Positions 1 through 5,649 of a stretch of 13,804 bases of DNA are shown here, piece after piece; within the stretch, counting starts at the first letter, position 1; each line of letters begins with the position of its first letter. The stretch covers positions 1-13,804 of the forward strand of contig JBAQNA010000014.1 in the NCBI GenBank assembly GCA_049303335.1, given 5' to 3'. The position numbers were made by a program, and so were the translations under genes. The notes beneath the pieces were generated by a model that was not told the origin of the DNA, made no database searches, and was given only the letters and a program-made list of their open reading frames with translations. Origin of the DNA: DAIDAN01 sp049303335. GTDB lineage: Archaea; Aenigmatarchaeota; Aenigmatarchaeia; Aenigmatarchaeales; DAIDAN01.

Positions 1-123
1 GGTTCTGCCGTCAACGGCAGAACATTTGCAACGCAGAAGAATGAATTGATGTTTCGTGTTTTGGCTTACAACTTCAGCAGGATTGCATCATTTATTTTGC
101 TTTTGACTGAGGAATTCTACTGA
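1..123 (+). CDS. Transposase C-terminus (partial, end of an IS element)
   Basis: An open frame enters from the left edge and ends at TGA 121-123, giving about 40 residues. It contains NGRTFATQKNELMFRVLAYN followed by a hydrophobic tail. A basic or Gly-rich stretch, then Q-x-x-E, then R-V-L-A-Y-N, is how many DDE transposases of the IS4/IS5/IS1182 superfamily end (the family's C-terminal helix after the last catalytic Glu). The catalytic residues lie outside the window, so activity and exact family cannot be judged. The IS end should lie shortly after 123, but no terminal inverted repeat can be defined without the other end. An internal ATG at 49 could give a 24-aa peptide, but the frame is open well before it, so a larger truncated gene is the better reading. 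Confidence 0.6.
   Translation, partial: GSAVNGRTFATQKNELMFRVLAYNFSRIASFILLLTEEFY
2..23. repeat. Perfect 9-bp inverted repeat with TCAA loop
   Basis: GTTCTGCCG (2-10), TCAA (11-14), CGGCAGAAC (15-23) can form a perfect 9-bp hairpin. It lies inside the transposase reading frame, so it may simply be coding sequence. It could also be a structured element of the IS. Confidence 0.5.
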
Positions 124-132
124 GCCAGAATC

Positions 133-192
133 TTTCATACAAACCTGCGAAATAAGCCCGCTGGCACTGTATTTCATACAAAGAGAAATAAG
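133..192 (+). repeat. Imperfect in-frame direct repeat next to the IS end
   Basis: TTTCATACAAA occurs at 133-143 and 172-182, and GAAATAAG at 149-156 and 185-192. This gives a 24-bp copy and a 21-bp copy, offset by 39 and 36 bp. AGGAATTC also occurs on both sides (110-117 and 191-198). All offsets are multiples of three in the frame that leads into the nuclease gene, so both copies would encode FIQ...EI. Confidence 0.5.
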
Positions 193-223
193 GAATTCCA
201 GAAATACACGACCGTGTTCCGAT

Positions 224-853
224 GTGAAGATAAATCCGAAAAGAGGTGAAAGTTTTCATCAAGAACATTATAAGCTTCTGGACACCAAAAGCAAGAAAGA
301 TAAGGCGGCACTCCGTTTGTCAGAATTTAAAAAAGGAAGCAGGGAAGCCATTATAGAGCCTACGCTATACTCGCCGGAATTAAGGATAATAGGGCAGCCT
401 GATATCATCTTTTTTCATAAGGACTCTGCGAAAATCATAGAGCTGAAAAGCAAACGTTTTGAAAAAGCCTCTCCTCTTGATGAAATTCAGGTTCAGGCAT
501 ATATGCTGATGCTTAATCACGAAGACACTAAAATTTTAAGAAACAATAATCCTTCTTCCTGCGTCAAGAAGAATCATAAAAAAGTACACGGCTTCGTGCT
601 ATATAGAGATGGAAAAATCAATCCTGTCTTTTTAAATGATGGGGAATTAATAAAAACAAAAGCTTCTAAATTGTTGGAAGATCTTATAATATATAAATCA
701 ATAGACGATTTGCCGGAGCCATCAAGTTGTAATGAATATTGCATAAATTTCAGGCATTGCACAAAAAGAAAAGGTGGATACAACTATGAAAATACTTTTG
801 CAGGTTCCGGAAGGTTTGAAATCGAGCGTCCTGCGTATCACGCGAGAGTTTGA
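224..853 (+). CDS. Cas4/Dna2-like PD-(D/E)XK nuclease, probably 5'-truncated
   Basis: The 209-aa frame from GTG 224 shows the nuclease core in order: H12 in the N-terminal helix, GQPD with D60, ELK (E73, K75) and the QVQAY helix motif (Q89-Y93). A C-terminal cluster C169-x3-C173-x5-C179 matches the three C-terminal cysteines that hold an iron-sulfur cluster in Cas4 and Dna2-type enzymes. The fourth, N-terminal Cys of that family is missing from this frame. However, the frame stays open upstream to 107 and has TGC at 146-148 and TGT at 215-217, with no ATG, GTG or TTG start before 224. There is no ribosome-binding site at GTG 224. The gene is AT-rich, unlike dph2, and its last 22 codons overlap dph2. 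I infer an acquired nuclease gene cut at its 5' end by the neighbouring IS. It could be inactive. No cas genes are adjacent. Confidence 0.65.
   Translation: MKINPKRGESFHQEHYKLLDTKSKKDKAALRLSEFKKGSREAIIEPTLYSPELRIIGQPDIIFFHKDSAKIIELKSKRFEKASPLDEIQVQAYMLMLNHEDTKILRNNNPSSCVKKNHKKVHGFVLYRDGKINPVFLNDGELIKTKASKLLEDLIIYKSIDDLPEPSSCNEYCINFRHCTKRKGGYNYENTFAGSGRFEIERPAYHARV
771..777 (+). promoter_or_regulatory. Ribosome-binding site that sets the dph2 start
   Basis: AAGGTGG at 771-777 lies 8 nt before ATG 786. It contains the in-frame GTG at 774, so that GTG is part of the Shine-Dalgarno rather than the start codon. Confidence 0.7.
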
Positions 854-1685
854 AAAAGCGGGGAACGAGGTCCTGATAAGCTGCGAGCCCTGCTACGGGG
901 CGTGCGACCTGCGCGATTCGGAGGCGAAGCGGCTCGGCTGCGAAAAGATAATCCATTACGGCCACAGCAAGTTTGTCGATTCCGAGATTCCCGTGGAATA
1001 TGTGGAGATAAAATCCGAGGAAAAAATAATTCTGCCAAATTCTGAACTCAAAAATCTTGAGCAATTCAAAAAAATCGGCTTAGTCTCTACTTTGCAATTT
1101 GTTGATTCGCTCCCGCAGATAAAAAAGCAACTGGAGAAAACCGGAAAGGAAGTTTTCATTGGGAAGTCGGACAACAAGAACCTTTACGCCGGGCAGATAC
1201 TCGGCTGCAATACGGGCGCCGCGATTGTTGTCGAGAAAAAAGTCGACTGCTTTCTTTACATAGGCTCCGGAAAGTTTCACCCTCTCGGCGTCGCGCTCGC
1301 CTCGAAAAAACACGTTTTCGTTTTTGACACAGAAAAAAACAGGATTGAGAAAATCGAAACGGAAAAATTCCTGAAACAGAAGCTTGCGACCATAGAGCTT
1401 GCGCGCGATGCGAAAACCTTCGGGATTCTCGTCTCGACAAAGCCTGGGCAGACGAACCTGAAAGCCGCGGAAGAGCTGAAAAAGAGAATAGAAAAAAGCG
1501 GGAGAAGCGCGCACATCCTCGTTATGGACGAGATAAAGCCGGATAAGGTTGATTATCTCGGCGGCGAAAACAGCGGCATTGACGCTTTTATAAACACGGC
1601 CTGCCCGCGCATCGGGATTGAGGACAGGATTTTGTTCAAGAAGCCGATTCTGAATTTGGACGAGACGGAAGAAATTATTTCTTGA
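786..1685 (+). CDS. dph2: Diphthamide synthesis enzyme Dph2 (radical 3-amino-3-carboxypropyl transferase)
   Basis: Archaeal Dph2 is a homodimeric 4Fe-4S enzyme. It cleaves S-adenosylmethionine to a 3-amino-3-carboxypropyl radical and adds that group to the diphthamide histidine of elongation factor 2, the first step of the pathway. The 299-aa product has the three cluster cysteines, one per repeat domain: C40 in EPCYGACD, C141 in LGCNTG and C273 in TACPRIGIED. GSGKFHPLG (160-168) is also typical. ATG 786 is chosen because AAGGTGG lies 8 nt upstream; the in-frame GTG 774 is within that site. The 5' end overlaps the nuclease frame by 68 bp, and the 3' end overlaps the convergent membrane-protein gene by 11 bp. 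dph6, for the last pathway step, lies about 9 kb away on the other strand. Confidence 0.93.
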   Translation: MKILLQVPEGLKSSVLRITREFEKAGNEVLISCEPCYGACDLRDSEAKRLGCEKIIHYGHSKFVDSEIPVEYVEIKSEEKIILPNSELKNLEQFKKIGLVSTLQFVDSLPQIKKQLEKTGKEVFIGKSDNKNLYAGQILGCNTGAAIVVEKKVDCFLYIGSGKFHPLGVALASKKHVFVFDTEKNRIEKIETEKFLKQKLATIELARDAKTFGILVSTKPGQTNLKAAEELKKRIEKSGRSAHILVMDEIKPDKVDYLGGENSGIDAFINTACPRIGIEDRILFKKPILNLDETEEIIS

Positions 1686-2019
1686 TGAAAGAATGAATCT
1701 CCGTTGACATGTTCTTCACAAAAAGCGCAGCTATTCCCCAGAGAAACGGCAGCCAATACGGTATTCCCGCAATATTCGGAAATGCGTAAGTCCACGCACC
1801 CAAGGCGATCGCGGTATATTCCGCAAGCGCTCCTGAAACGCCGCAAATCGCGTAAAGAAGAATGTCCTCCCTGCTCTTGCGAATCAGCAACATCAGAACG
1901 CTGACAATCGCCAGCATTCCAGCCGTCATCAATGGAAACTTCCAAAAGAACGCTACGGAAAGCAGCGAAATCAGCGCAAACGTGCAGCTGTACAAAAAGG
2001 CTTTTATCAACCGTTTCAT
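1675..2019 (-). CDS. Small four-helix membrane protein, unknown function
   Basis: The 114-aa product has four predicted membrane segments at about residues 7-26, 28-46, 53-73 and 84-101. A basic N-terminus (MKRLIK) and a basic loop (RKSRED) suggest a cytoplasmic N-terminus. The second half has a conserved-looking stretch GAWTYAFPNIAGIPYWLPF, with the GIPxWLPxxWG pattern of small uncharacterised membrane proteins. I cannot name the family and assign no function. The start is ATG at 2019. A TATA-like element at 2041-2050 is centred 27 nt upstream, which implies a leaderless transcript. It overlaps the 3' end of dph2 by 11 bp. Confidence 0.7.
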   Translation of the reverse strand: MKRLIKAFLYSCTFALISLLSVAFFWKFPLMTAGMLAIVSVLMLLIRKSREDILLYAICGVSGALAEYTAIALGAWTYAFPNIAGIPYWLPFLWGIAALFVKNMSTEIHSFIKK

Positions 2020-2040
2020 GAAAACACTATCAACGAATTA

Positions 2041-2050
2041 TAATTTAAAG
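2041..2050 (-). promoter_or_regulatory. TATA-like box for the membrane protein gene
   Basis: On the minus strand this reads CTTTAAATTA, centred about 27 nt before ATG 2019. That is the spacing expected for a leaderless archaeal transcript. Confidence 0.45.
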
Positions 2051-2188
2051 ATTTGGATTTCCGATTTGCAGATTTAGTATTTTCAAATACGAATTTTAAT
2101 ATTCTATCATAGAAATCGCTTCCAAAATTACTGCCACCATAAAGCATTTAAACCTTCCAAAACAAGCTTATTCAGCTTTCTGGAAACG
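2051..2188. other. Intergenic stretch upstream of secE
   Basis: No gene is seen here. It has three GATTT repeats (2050-2075), a palindrome GTATTT-TC-AAATAC at 2077-2090, and a second TATA-like sequence GCATTTAAAC near 2142-2151. That sequence could be a distal plus-strand promoter for secE or, in the opposite sense, a minus-strand promoter. No RNA gene is recognised. Confidence 0.4.
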
Positions 2189-2197
2189 CTTTTAAGT
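2189..2197 (+). promoter_or_regulatory. TATA-like box for the secE-spt5 operon
   Basis: CTTTTAAGT is centred at about 2193, predicting transcription from about 2220. That leaves a roughly 19-nt leader before GTG 2239 and would exclude the TTG at 2218 as a normal start. Confidence 0.45.
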
Positions 2198-2238
2198 CTG
2201 GAATTGCAAGAATTCTTTTGAAGCTTTGCGTGATATTT

Positions 2239-2436
2239 GTGAATATTAAAAACTTTTTTTCGCCGGTGAAGTGGAAGGAAACGCTCGAGGGATACAGGCG
2301 CGTGATATCGGTAAGCAGGAAGCCTGACAGGGAGGAGTTCCTCTCGACCGCGAGAATAACCGGATTGGGAATTGCCGTAGTCGGCGTGACAGGATTCGTG
2401 ATTTATATGATATACTATTTAATTGCAAATGCCTGA
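2239..2436 (+). CDS. secE: Protein translocase subunit SecE (Sec61 gamma)
   Basis: SecE clamps the SecY channel in the membrane and is needed for Sec-dependent secretion. The 65-aa product has the family plan: an amphipathic N-terminal helix, the conserved linker VSRKPDREEF (residues 25-34), and one C-terminal membrane helix (about 41-62) preceded by TARITG. The length is normal for archaeal SecE. GTG 2239, giving (M)NIKNFF, is preferred over TTG 2218, which adds seven unusual residues and lies at the predicted transcription start. spt5 begins 48 nt after the stop, in the conserved archaeal secE-spt5-rpl11 order. Confidence 0.88.
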   Translation: MNIKNFFSPVKWKETLEGYRRVISVSRKPDREEFLSTARITGLGIAVVGVTGFVIYMIYYLIANA

Positions 2437-2484
2437 TAAGATAGGGATTCGTTCAATCTGCAAAAAAAACAAAAAATGATATTT

Positions 2485-2934
2485 ATGATATTTACGGTGC
2501 GCGTTACAGTCGGAAGGGAGAGCACGGTGATAAACACGCTCGCGAACAGGGCGCAGAACATGGGGCTTCCGATAAAGGCGATATTCTACCCGTCGGAGCT
2601 GAAAGGCTACATATTCATGGAGTCCGACGACAACGGCGTCATGGAAAAGCTCACTTCGGGAGTTCCGCACGTGCGCGGCCTTATCGAAAGGCCGGTTCCG
2701 CTCGAGCAGCTGAAGCACTTCCTCGAATCGAAGAAGGTGGATATAAAGATAAACCGCGGCGACATCGTGGAAATAATTTCCGGGCCGTTCAAGGGCGAGA
2801 AGGGAAAAATCACAAGAGTGGACGAGACAAAGGACGAGGTAACCGTCGAGTTCCTTGAAGCCGCCGTGCCTATACCGATAACAGTCGCAATCGACTCGGT
2901 CAAGCTGACGGCAAAAGGAGAGGAAAATAAATAG
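2485..2934 (+). CDS. spt5: Transcription elongation factor Spt5 (archaeal NusG)
   Basis: Spt5 binds the RNA polymerase clamp, normally with Spt4, to keep elongation processive and to couple transcription with translation. The 149-aa product has an N-terminal NGN domain (about 1-82, with ELKGYIFME and VPHVRGLI) and a KOW domain (about 91-125, with RGDIVEIISGPFKGEKGKI). Acidic and basic residues then run to the end. The frame has two close starts, ATG 2476 and ATG 2485, produced by a tandem 9-bp repeat ATGATATTT. I choose the second because MIFTVRVTVG matches the family N-terminus. The gene is GC-rich, unlike the orphan that starts 8 nt after its stop. Confidence 0.92.
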   Translation: MIFTVRVTVGRESTVINTLANRAQNMGLPIKAIFYPSELKGYIFMESDDNGVMEKLTSGVPHVRGLIERPVPLEQLKHFLESKKVDIKINRGDIVEIISGPFKGEKGKITRVDETKDEVTVEFLEAAVPIPITVAIDSVKLTAKGEENK

Positions 2935-2942
2935 GCGGTTTT

Positions 2943-3353
2943 ATGGAAACCGGAGAACTAAGTTTTGAAGAAATTGAAAGAGCTGTTAAAAACAGAGAAA
3001 GAACGAAGATTCATACGATTGATGATGGCAGAAACAGAACACCTTCCGGCGTATTTCTTAAAACCGGTTTTGTAAAAGAAACCTTTGAAACAGAAATGAA
3101 TGCAAAATCAGTTCGTCTGCAACCCGCTGTGTTTTTTCATGTAAAAAGTTATGATTCTCCTATAAAACAAGAAGTAGAAGCGCTTATTGAAGGATATATC
3201 TCAACATCCTCCCCAAACGAGCTTTCTAAAATATATTCCGTTACAACAAGTTACGATGAGCATGTCTCGAAATCAACCCCTTTGATTAAGCAGATTTGCG
3301 GCGAAGAAACAAAAGCATTCAAAGATTACTTGAGGCAAGCCAGATATTTGTAA
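2943..3353 (+). CDS. AT-rich orphan protein between spt5 and rpl11
   Basis: The 136-aa soluble product matches no family I know. It begins METGELSFEEIERAVKNRER and is rich in Lys, Glu, Thr and Ser, with a single Cys at about residue 119. No membrane segment, signal peptide or known motif is seen. It starts 8 nt after the spt5 stop and is followed at once by the rpl11 promoter, so it is probably cotranscribed with secE-spt5. Composition differs from both neighbours: a hand count of 3121-3180 gives about one third G+C, against about two thirds for 3421-3480 in rpl11. It interrupts an order that is usually unbroken in archaea, which suggests later insertion. Confidence 0.6.
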   Translation: METGELSFEEIERAVKNRERTKIHTIDDGRNRTPSGVFLKTGFVKETFETEMNAKSVRLQPAVFFHVKSYDSPIKQEVEALIEGYISTSSPNELSKIYSVTTSYDEHVSKSTPLIKQICGEETKAFKDYLRQARYL

Positions 3354-3355
3354 GC

Positions 3356-3365
3356 GTTTAAATAC
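3356..3365 (+). promoter_or_regulatory. TATA-like box for rpl11, directly after the upstream stop
   Basis: GTTTAAATAC begins two bases after the TAA (3351-3353) of the orphan gene. It predicts transcription from about 3387, a short leader before ATG 3404. Confidence 0.5.
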
Positions 3366-3403
3366 TTTCGTTGTAATGATTTCATAATTCGAAGTTGATT
3401 ATT

Positions 3404-3886
3404 ATGCCGGAAAAACAAACCGTGAAGCTTTTGGTCGAGGGAGGGAAGGCGACGCCTGCGCCGCCGCTGGGACCCGCATTGAGCGCGGCGAAGCTGAACG
3501 TCGGGCAGGTGGTTGCGGCGATAAACGAGAAGACGCGCGAATTCGGCGGAATGCAGGTTCCCGTTTCCGTGATATTCGACACGAAGACAAAAGAGTTCGA
3601 GATAAAAGTCGGAAGCCCGCCGGTTTCTGCTCTGATAAAGAAAGAAATCGGAACGAAGCTTCTTGCGAAGACCGCGGGAAAGGAGGCTGTCGGGGATTTG
3701 AAAATGGAGCAGATTGTAAAGATTGCAAAATCAAAAATCGACGGGATGAGCGCGCGGACAACGAGGACCGCGGCAAAGCAGGTCGTGGGAACTTGTTTAA
3801 GCGTTGGAGTAACCATAGAAGGCAGAAGCCCGAAAGAGATAATGAAGGAGATTGACAACGGCTTCTGGGACGAGAAGTTTAAGTAA
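3404..3886 (+). CDS. rpl11: Large-subunit ribosomal protein L11 (uL11)
   Basis: L11 binds the GTPase-associated region of 23S rRNA and forms the base of the stalk where translation factors dock. The 160-aa product has the N-terminal signature TPAPPLGPALS (residues 17-27), a linker, and the rRNA-binding C-terminal domain with GMSARTTRTAAKQVVGTCLS (about 122-141). ATG 3404 (MPEKQTVKLL) is the family N-terminus; the upstream in-frame start at 3395 only adds MII. The usual archaeal downstream partners rpl1 and the stalk protein gene are not here: purK follows. It has its own TATA box, so it need not depend on the secE promoter. Confidence 0.94.
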   Translation: MPEKQTVKLLVEGGKATPAPPLGPALSAAKLNVGQVVAAINEKTREFGGMQVPVSVIFDTKTKEFEIKVGSPPVSALIKKEIGTKLLAKTAGKEAVGDLKMEQIVKIAKSKIDGMSARTTRTAAKQVVGTCLSVGVTIEGRSPKEIMKEIDNGFWDEKFK

Positions 3887-3904
3887 TTCTGCGCCGGTTG
3901 CAAA

Positions 3905-3912
3905 CTTATATT
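3905..3912 (+). promoter_or_regulatory. TATA-like box for the purine operon
   Basis: CTTATATT is centred about 29 nt before ATG 3938, as expected for a leaderless purK transcript. Confidence 0.5.
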
Positions 3913-3937
3913 CTTTTACGCCTGTTAATAGGATAGG

Positions 3938-5119
3938 ATGTTTTTTGTTCTTAACAAAAGCAGGTGCATGAGTATCGACTCAAACCCCGTTATCGGAATT
4001 ATAGGAGGCGGACAGCTGGGAAAGATGCTAGCGCTGGAAGCGAAGCGCATGTCGTTCGGCGTCATCGTTCTTGACCCGACTCCGGATTGTCCCGCCGCAT
4101 CGGTTTCCGACGAGCAGATTGTCGCGGACTTCAAGAATCTGGAAGCGATAGAAAACCTTGCAAAAAAATGCAGCGTCCTGACATACGAGATTGAACTTGG
4201 AAACGTGGAAGCGCTAAAAAAGCTGCAGAAAAACGGATGCAACATAAATCCCTCGCCGGAGACGCTTGAAATAATCCAGGACAAATTTCTGCAGAAAACC
4301 TTTCTCAAGAAAAACGGAATTCCCGTTCCTGATTTTGCGCGCGTAAATAATCTTAATGAGCTGAAAGCAGGGCTTGCGAAATTCGGCTGTCCTGCGATGC
4401 TGAAAGCCTGCAAGGATTCCTATGACGGGCGCGGGAATATTCTCATTGAAAAACCGGAAGACGCCGAAGGCGCGTTTCTCCAATTCCGTGGAAAAGACAT
4501 GATGCTGGAAAAGTTCGTTCCTTTCACAAAGGAAGTTTCCGTCATGGTTGCAAGAAGCGCAAAAGGAGAAATAGCATGTTATCCGCTTGTTGAAAACATC
4601 CACAAAGATAGCATATTGAATATGACTATTGCGCCTGCCCGCGTGGACAGCAGCGTGATGAAGAAAGCGGAAGAAATAGCAACCAAGACCATGGAAATCC
4701 TGAAAGGAGCGGGCATCTTCGGGATAGAAATGTTTGTCACGGCGGAAGGCGAAATCCTGATTAACGAGATTGCGCCAAGGCCTCACAACTCGGGGCATTA
4801 CACGATTGAGGCCTGCCATACGTCGCAGTTCGAGCAGCACATTCGCGCAATTCTCGGCCTTCCGTTAGGCGACACAACACTGCTTTCGCCTGCTGTCATG
4901 ATAAATATTCTCGGGGATGATAATCGTGAGGGGAATTATAAGTTGCTGGGAATGCCCGACGCACTTTTTGTTCGCGGCGCCAACTTGCACATTTACGGCA
5001 AGCATGTTGTCAAGAAAAAAAGGAAGATGGGACATATAACTGTGCTGGACCAAAATATTGAAAACGCAATAAGAAAGGCAGAAGCTGCGAGAGCGGCGAT
5101 AAAATTTGAAGTATTATGA
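3938..5119 (+). CDS. purK: N5-carboxyaminoimidazole ribonucleotide synthase PurK
   Basis: PurK is an ATP-grasp enzyme that carboxylates AIR with bicarbonate and ATP to N5-CAIR. The 393-aa product has GGGQLGKM (23-30), DPTPDCPA (46-53), QDK (114-116), the loop SYDGRGN (161-167), EIAPRPHNSGH (277-287) and a C-terminal HIYGK...RKMGHIT. The stretches YDGRGN, PFTKE, HKDSI, APARV and RPHNSGHYTIEAC resemble the PurK half of fungal ADE2 more than the common bacterial GYDGKGQ form; this is recalled, not aligned. Start: ATG 3938 lies about 29 nt from a TATA box and may be leaderless. ATG 3968 (MSIDSNPVIG) is a shorter alternative. purE follows after 20 nt. Confidence 0.93.
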   Translation: MFFVLNKSRCMSIDSNPVIGIIGGGQLGKMLALEAKRMSFGVIVLDPTPDCPAASVSDEQIVADFKNLEAIENLAKKCSVLTYEIELGNVEALKKLQKNGCNINPSPETLEIIQDKFLQKTFLKKNGIPVPDFARVNNLNELKAGLAKFGCPAMLKACKDSYDGRGNILIEKPEDAEGAFLQFRGKDMMLEKFVPFTKEVSVMVARSAKGEIACYPLVENIHKDSILNMTIAPARVDSSVMKKAEEIATKTMEILKGAGIFGIEMFVTAEGEILINEIAPRPHNSGHYTIEACHTSQFEQHIRAILGLPLGDTTLLSPAVMINILGDDNREGNYKLLGMPDALFVRGANLHIYGKHVVKKKRKMGHITVLDQNIENAIRKAEAARAAIKFEVL

Positions 5120-5139
5120 TTTCATGAGGAGGTGGTTTA

Positions 5140-5649
5140 ATGGCAGAAATATTGGTTGGGATAATCATGGGCAGCGACTCTGACTTGCCTGTCATGAAGG
5201 AAGCCGCGGAATTTCTGGAAAGCATTGGCGTGAAAAACGAAGTTACAATAGTCTCCGCGCACCGCACTCCCGAGAGGATGTTCAATTATGCAAAAGAAGC
5301 CGCAGACCGCGGTATTGAAGTTATAATCGCAGGGGCCGGCGGCGCAGCGCACTTGCCAGGAATGGTTGCCTCGCTTACGCATATTCCCGTTATAGGAGTT
5401 CCCATAAAAACAAAAAGCCTTGACGGAGCTGATTCGCTTCTTTCGATAATGCAGATGCCTGGAGGAATTCCTGTCGCTACCGTGGCGATAAACAACGCGA
5501 AAAATGCTGGCATACTCGCCGCGGAAATTCTTGGAATAAAATATCCCGAAATAGCCGGGAAAATAAAAGCTTACAAGGAAAAATTAAGGATTGAAGTTGA
5601 GGTAAAGGCAAAAAAGCTCGAGGAAGTCGGGCATGAGAGGTATGTATAA
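5140..5649 (+). CDS. purE: N5-CAIR mutase PurE (class I)
   Basis: PurE moves the carboxylate of N5-CAIR to carbon 4, giving CAIR. The 169-aa product has the substrate-binding loop MGSDSDLP (10-17), SAHRTPERM with the catalytic-type His41, and GAGGAAHLPGM (65-75). It ends the core with QMPGGIPVATVAINNAKNAG (105-124). Together with the adjacent purK these mark a class I mutase rather than a class II AIR carboxylase. The Shine-Dalgarno GGAGGTGG lies close before ATG 5140. The stop overlaps the purB start by one base (TAATG), so the two are translationally coupled. Confidence 0.94.
   Translation: MAEILVGIIMGSDSDLPVMKEAAEFLESIGVKNEVTIVSAHRTPERMFNYAKEAADRGIEVIIAGAGGAAHLPGMVASLTHIPVIGVPIKTKSLDGADSLLSIMQMPGGIPVATVAINNAKNAGILAAEILGIKYPEIAGKIKAYKEKLRIEVEVKAKKLEEVGHERYV

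Noticed and set aside
110..198. CRISPR-like repeat-spacer pattern
   Set aside because: Only two short imperfect copies, too short for CRISPR repeats, and in frame with coding sequence.
1..223. Box C/D or H/ACA RNA in the left flank
   Set aside because: CTGA occurs at 107-110 and 120-123, but no good RTGATGA box is paired with it; the transposase frame explains 1-123 better.
3382..3903. Long minus-strand open frame opposite rpl11
   Set aside because: It is the antisense shadow of a clear ribosomal protein; its Ser/Phe/Ile-rich translation has no domain and no promoter.
3887..3937. Purine riboswitch or leader before purK
   Set aside because: The gap is only 51 nt and its TATA box predicts a leaderless transcript, leaving no room for an aptamer.
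4214..4840. 208-codon minus-strand open frame opposite purK
   Set aside because: Shadow of the PurK coding sequence with no recognisable motif.
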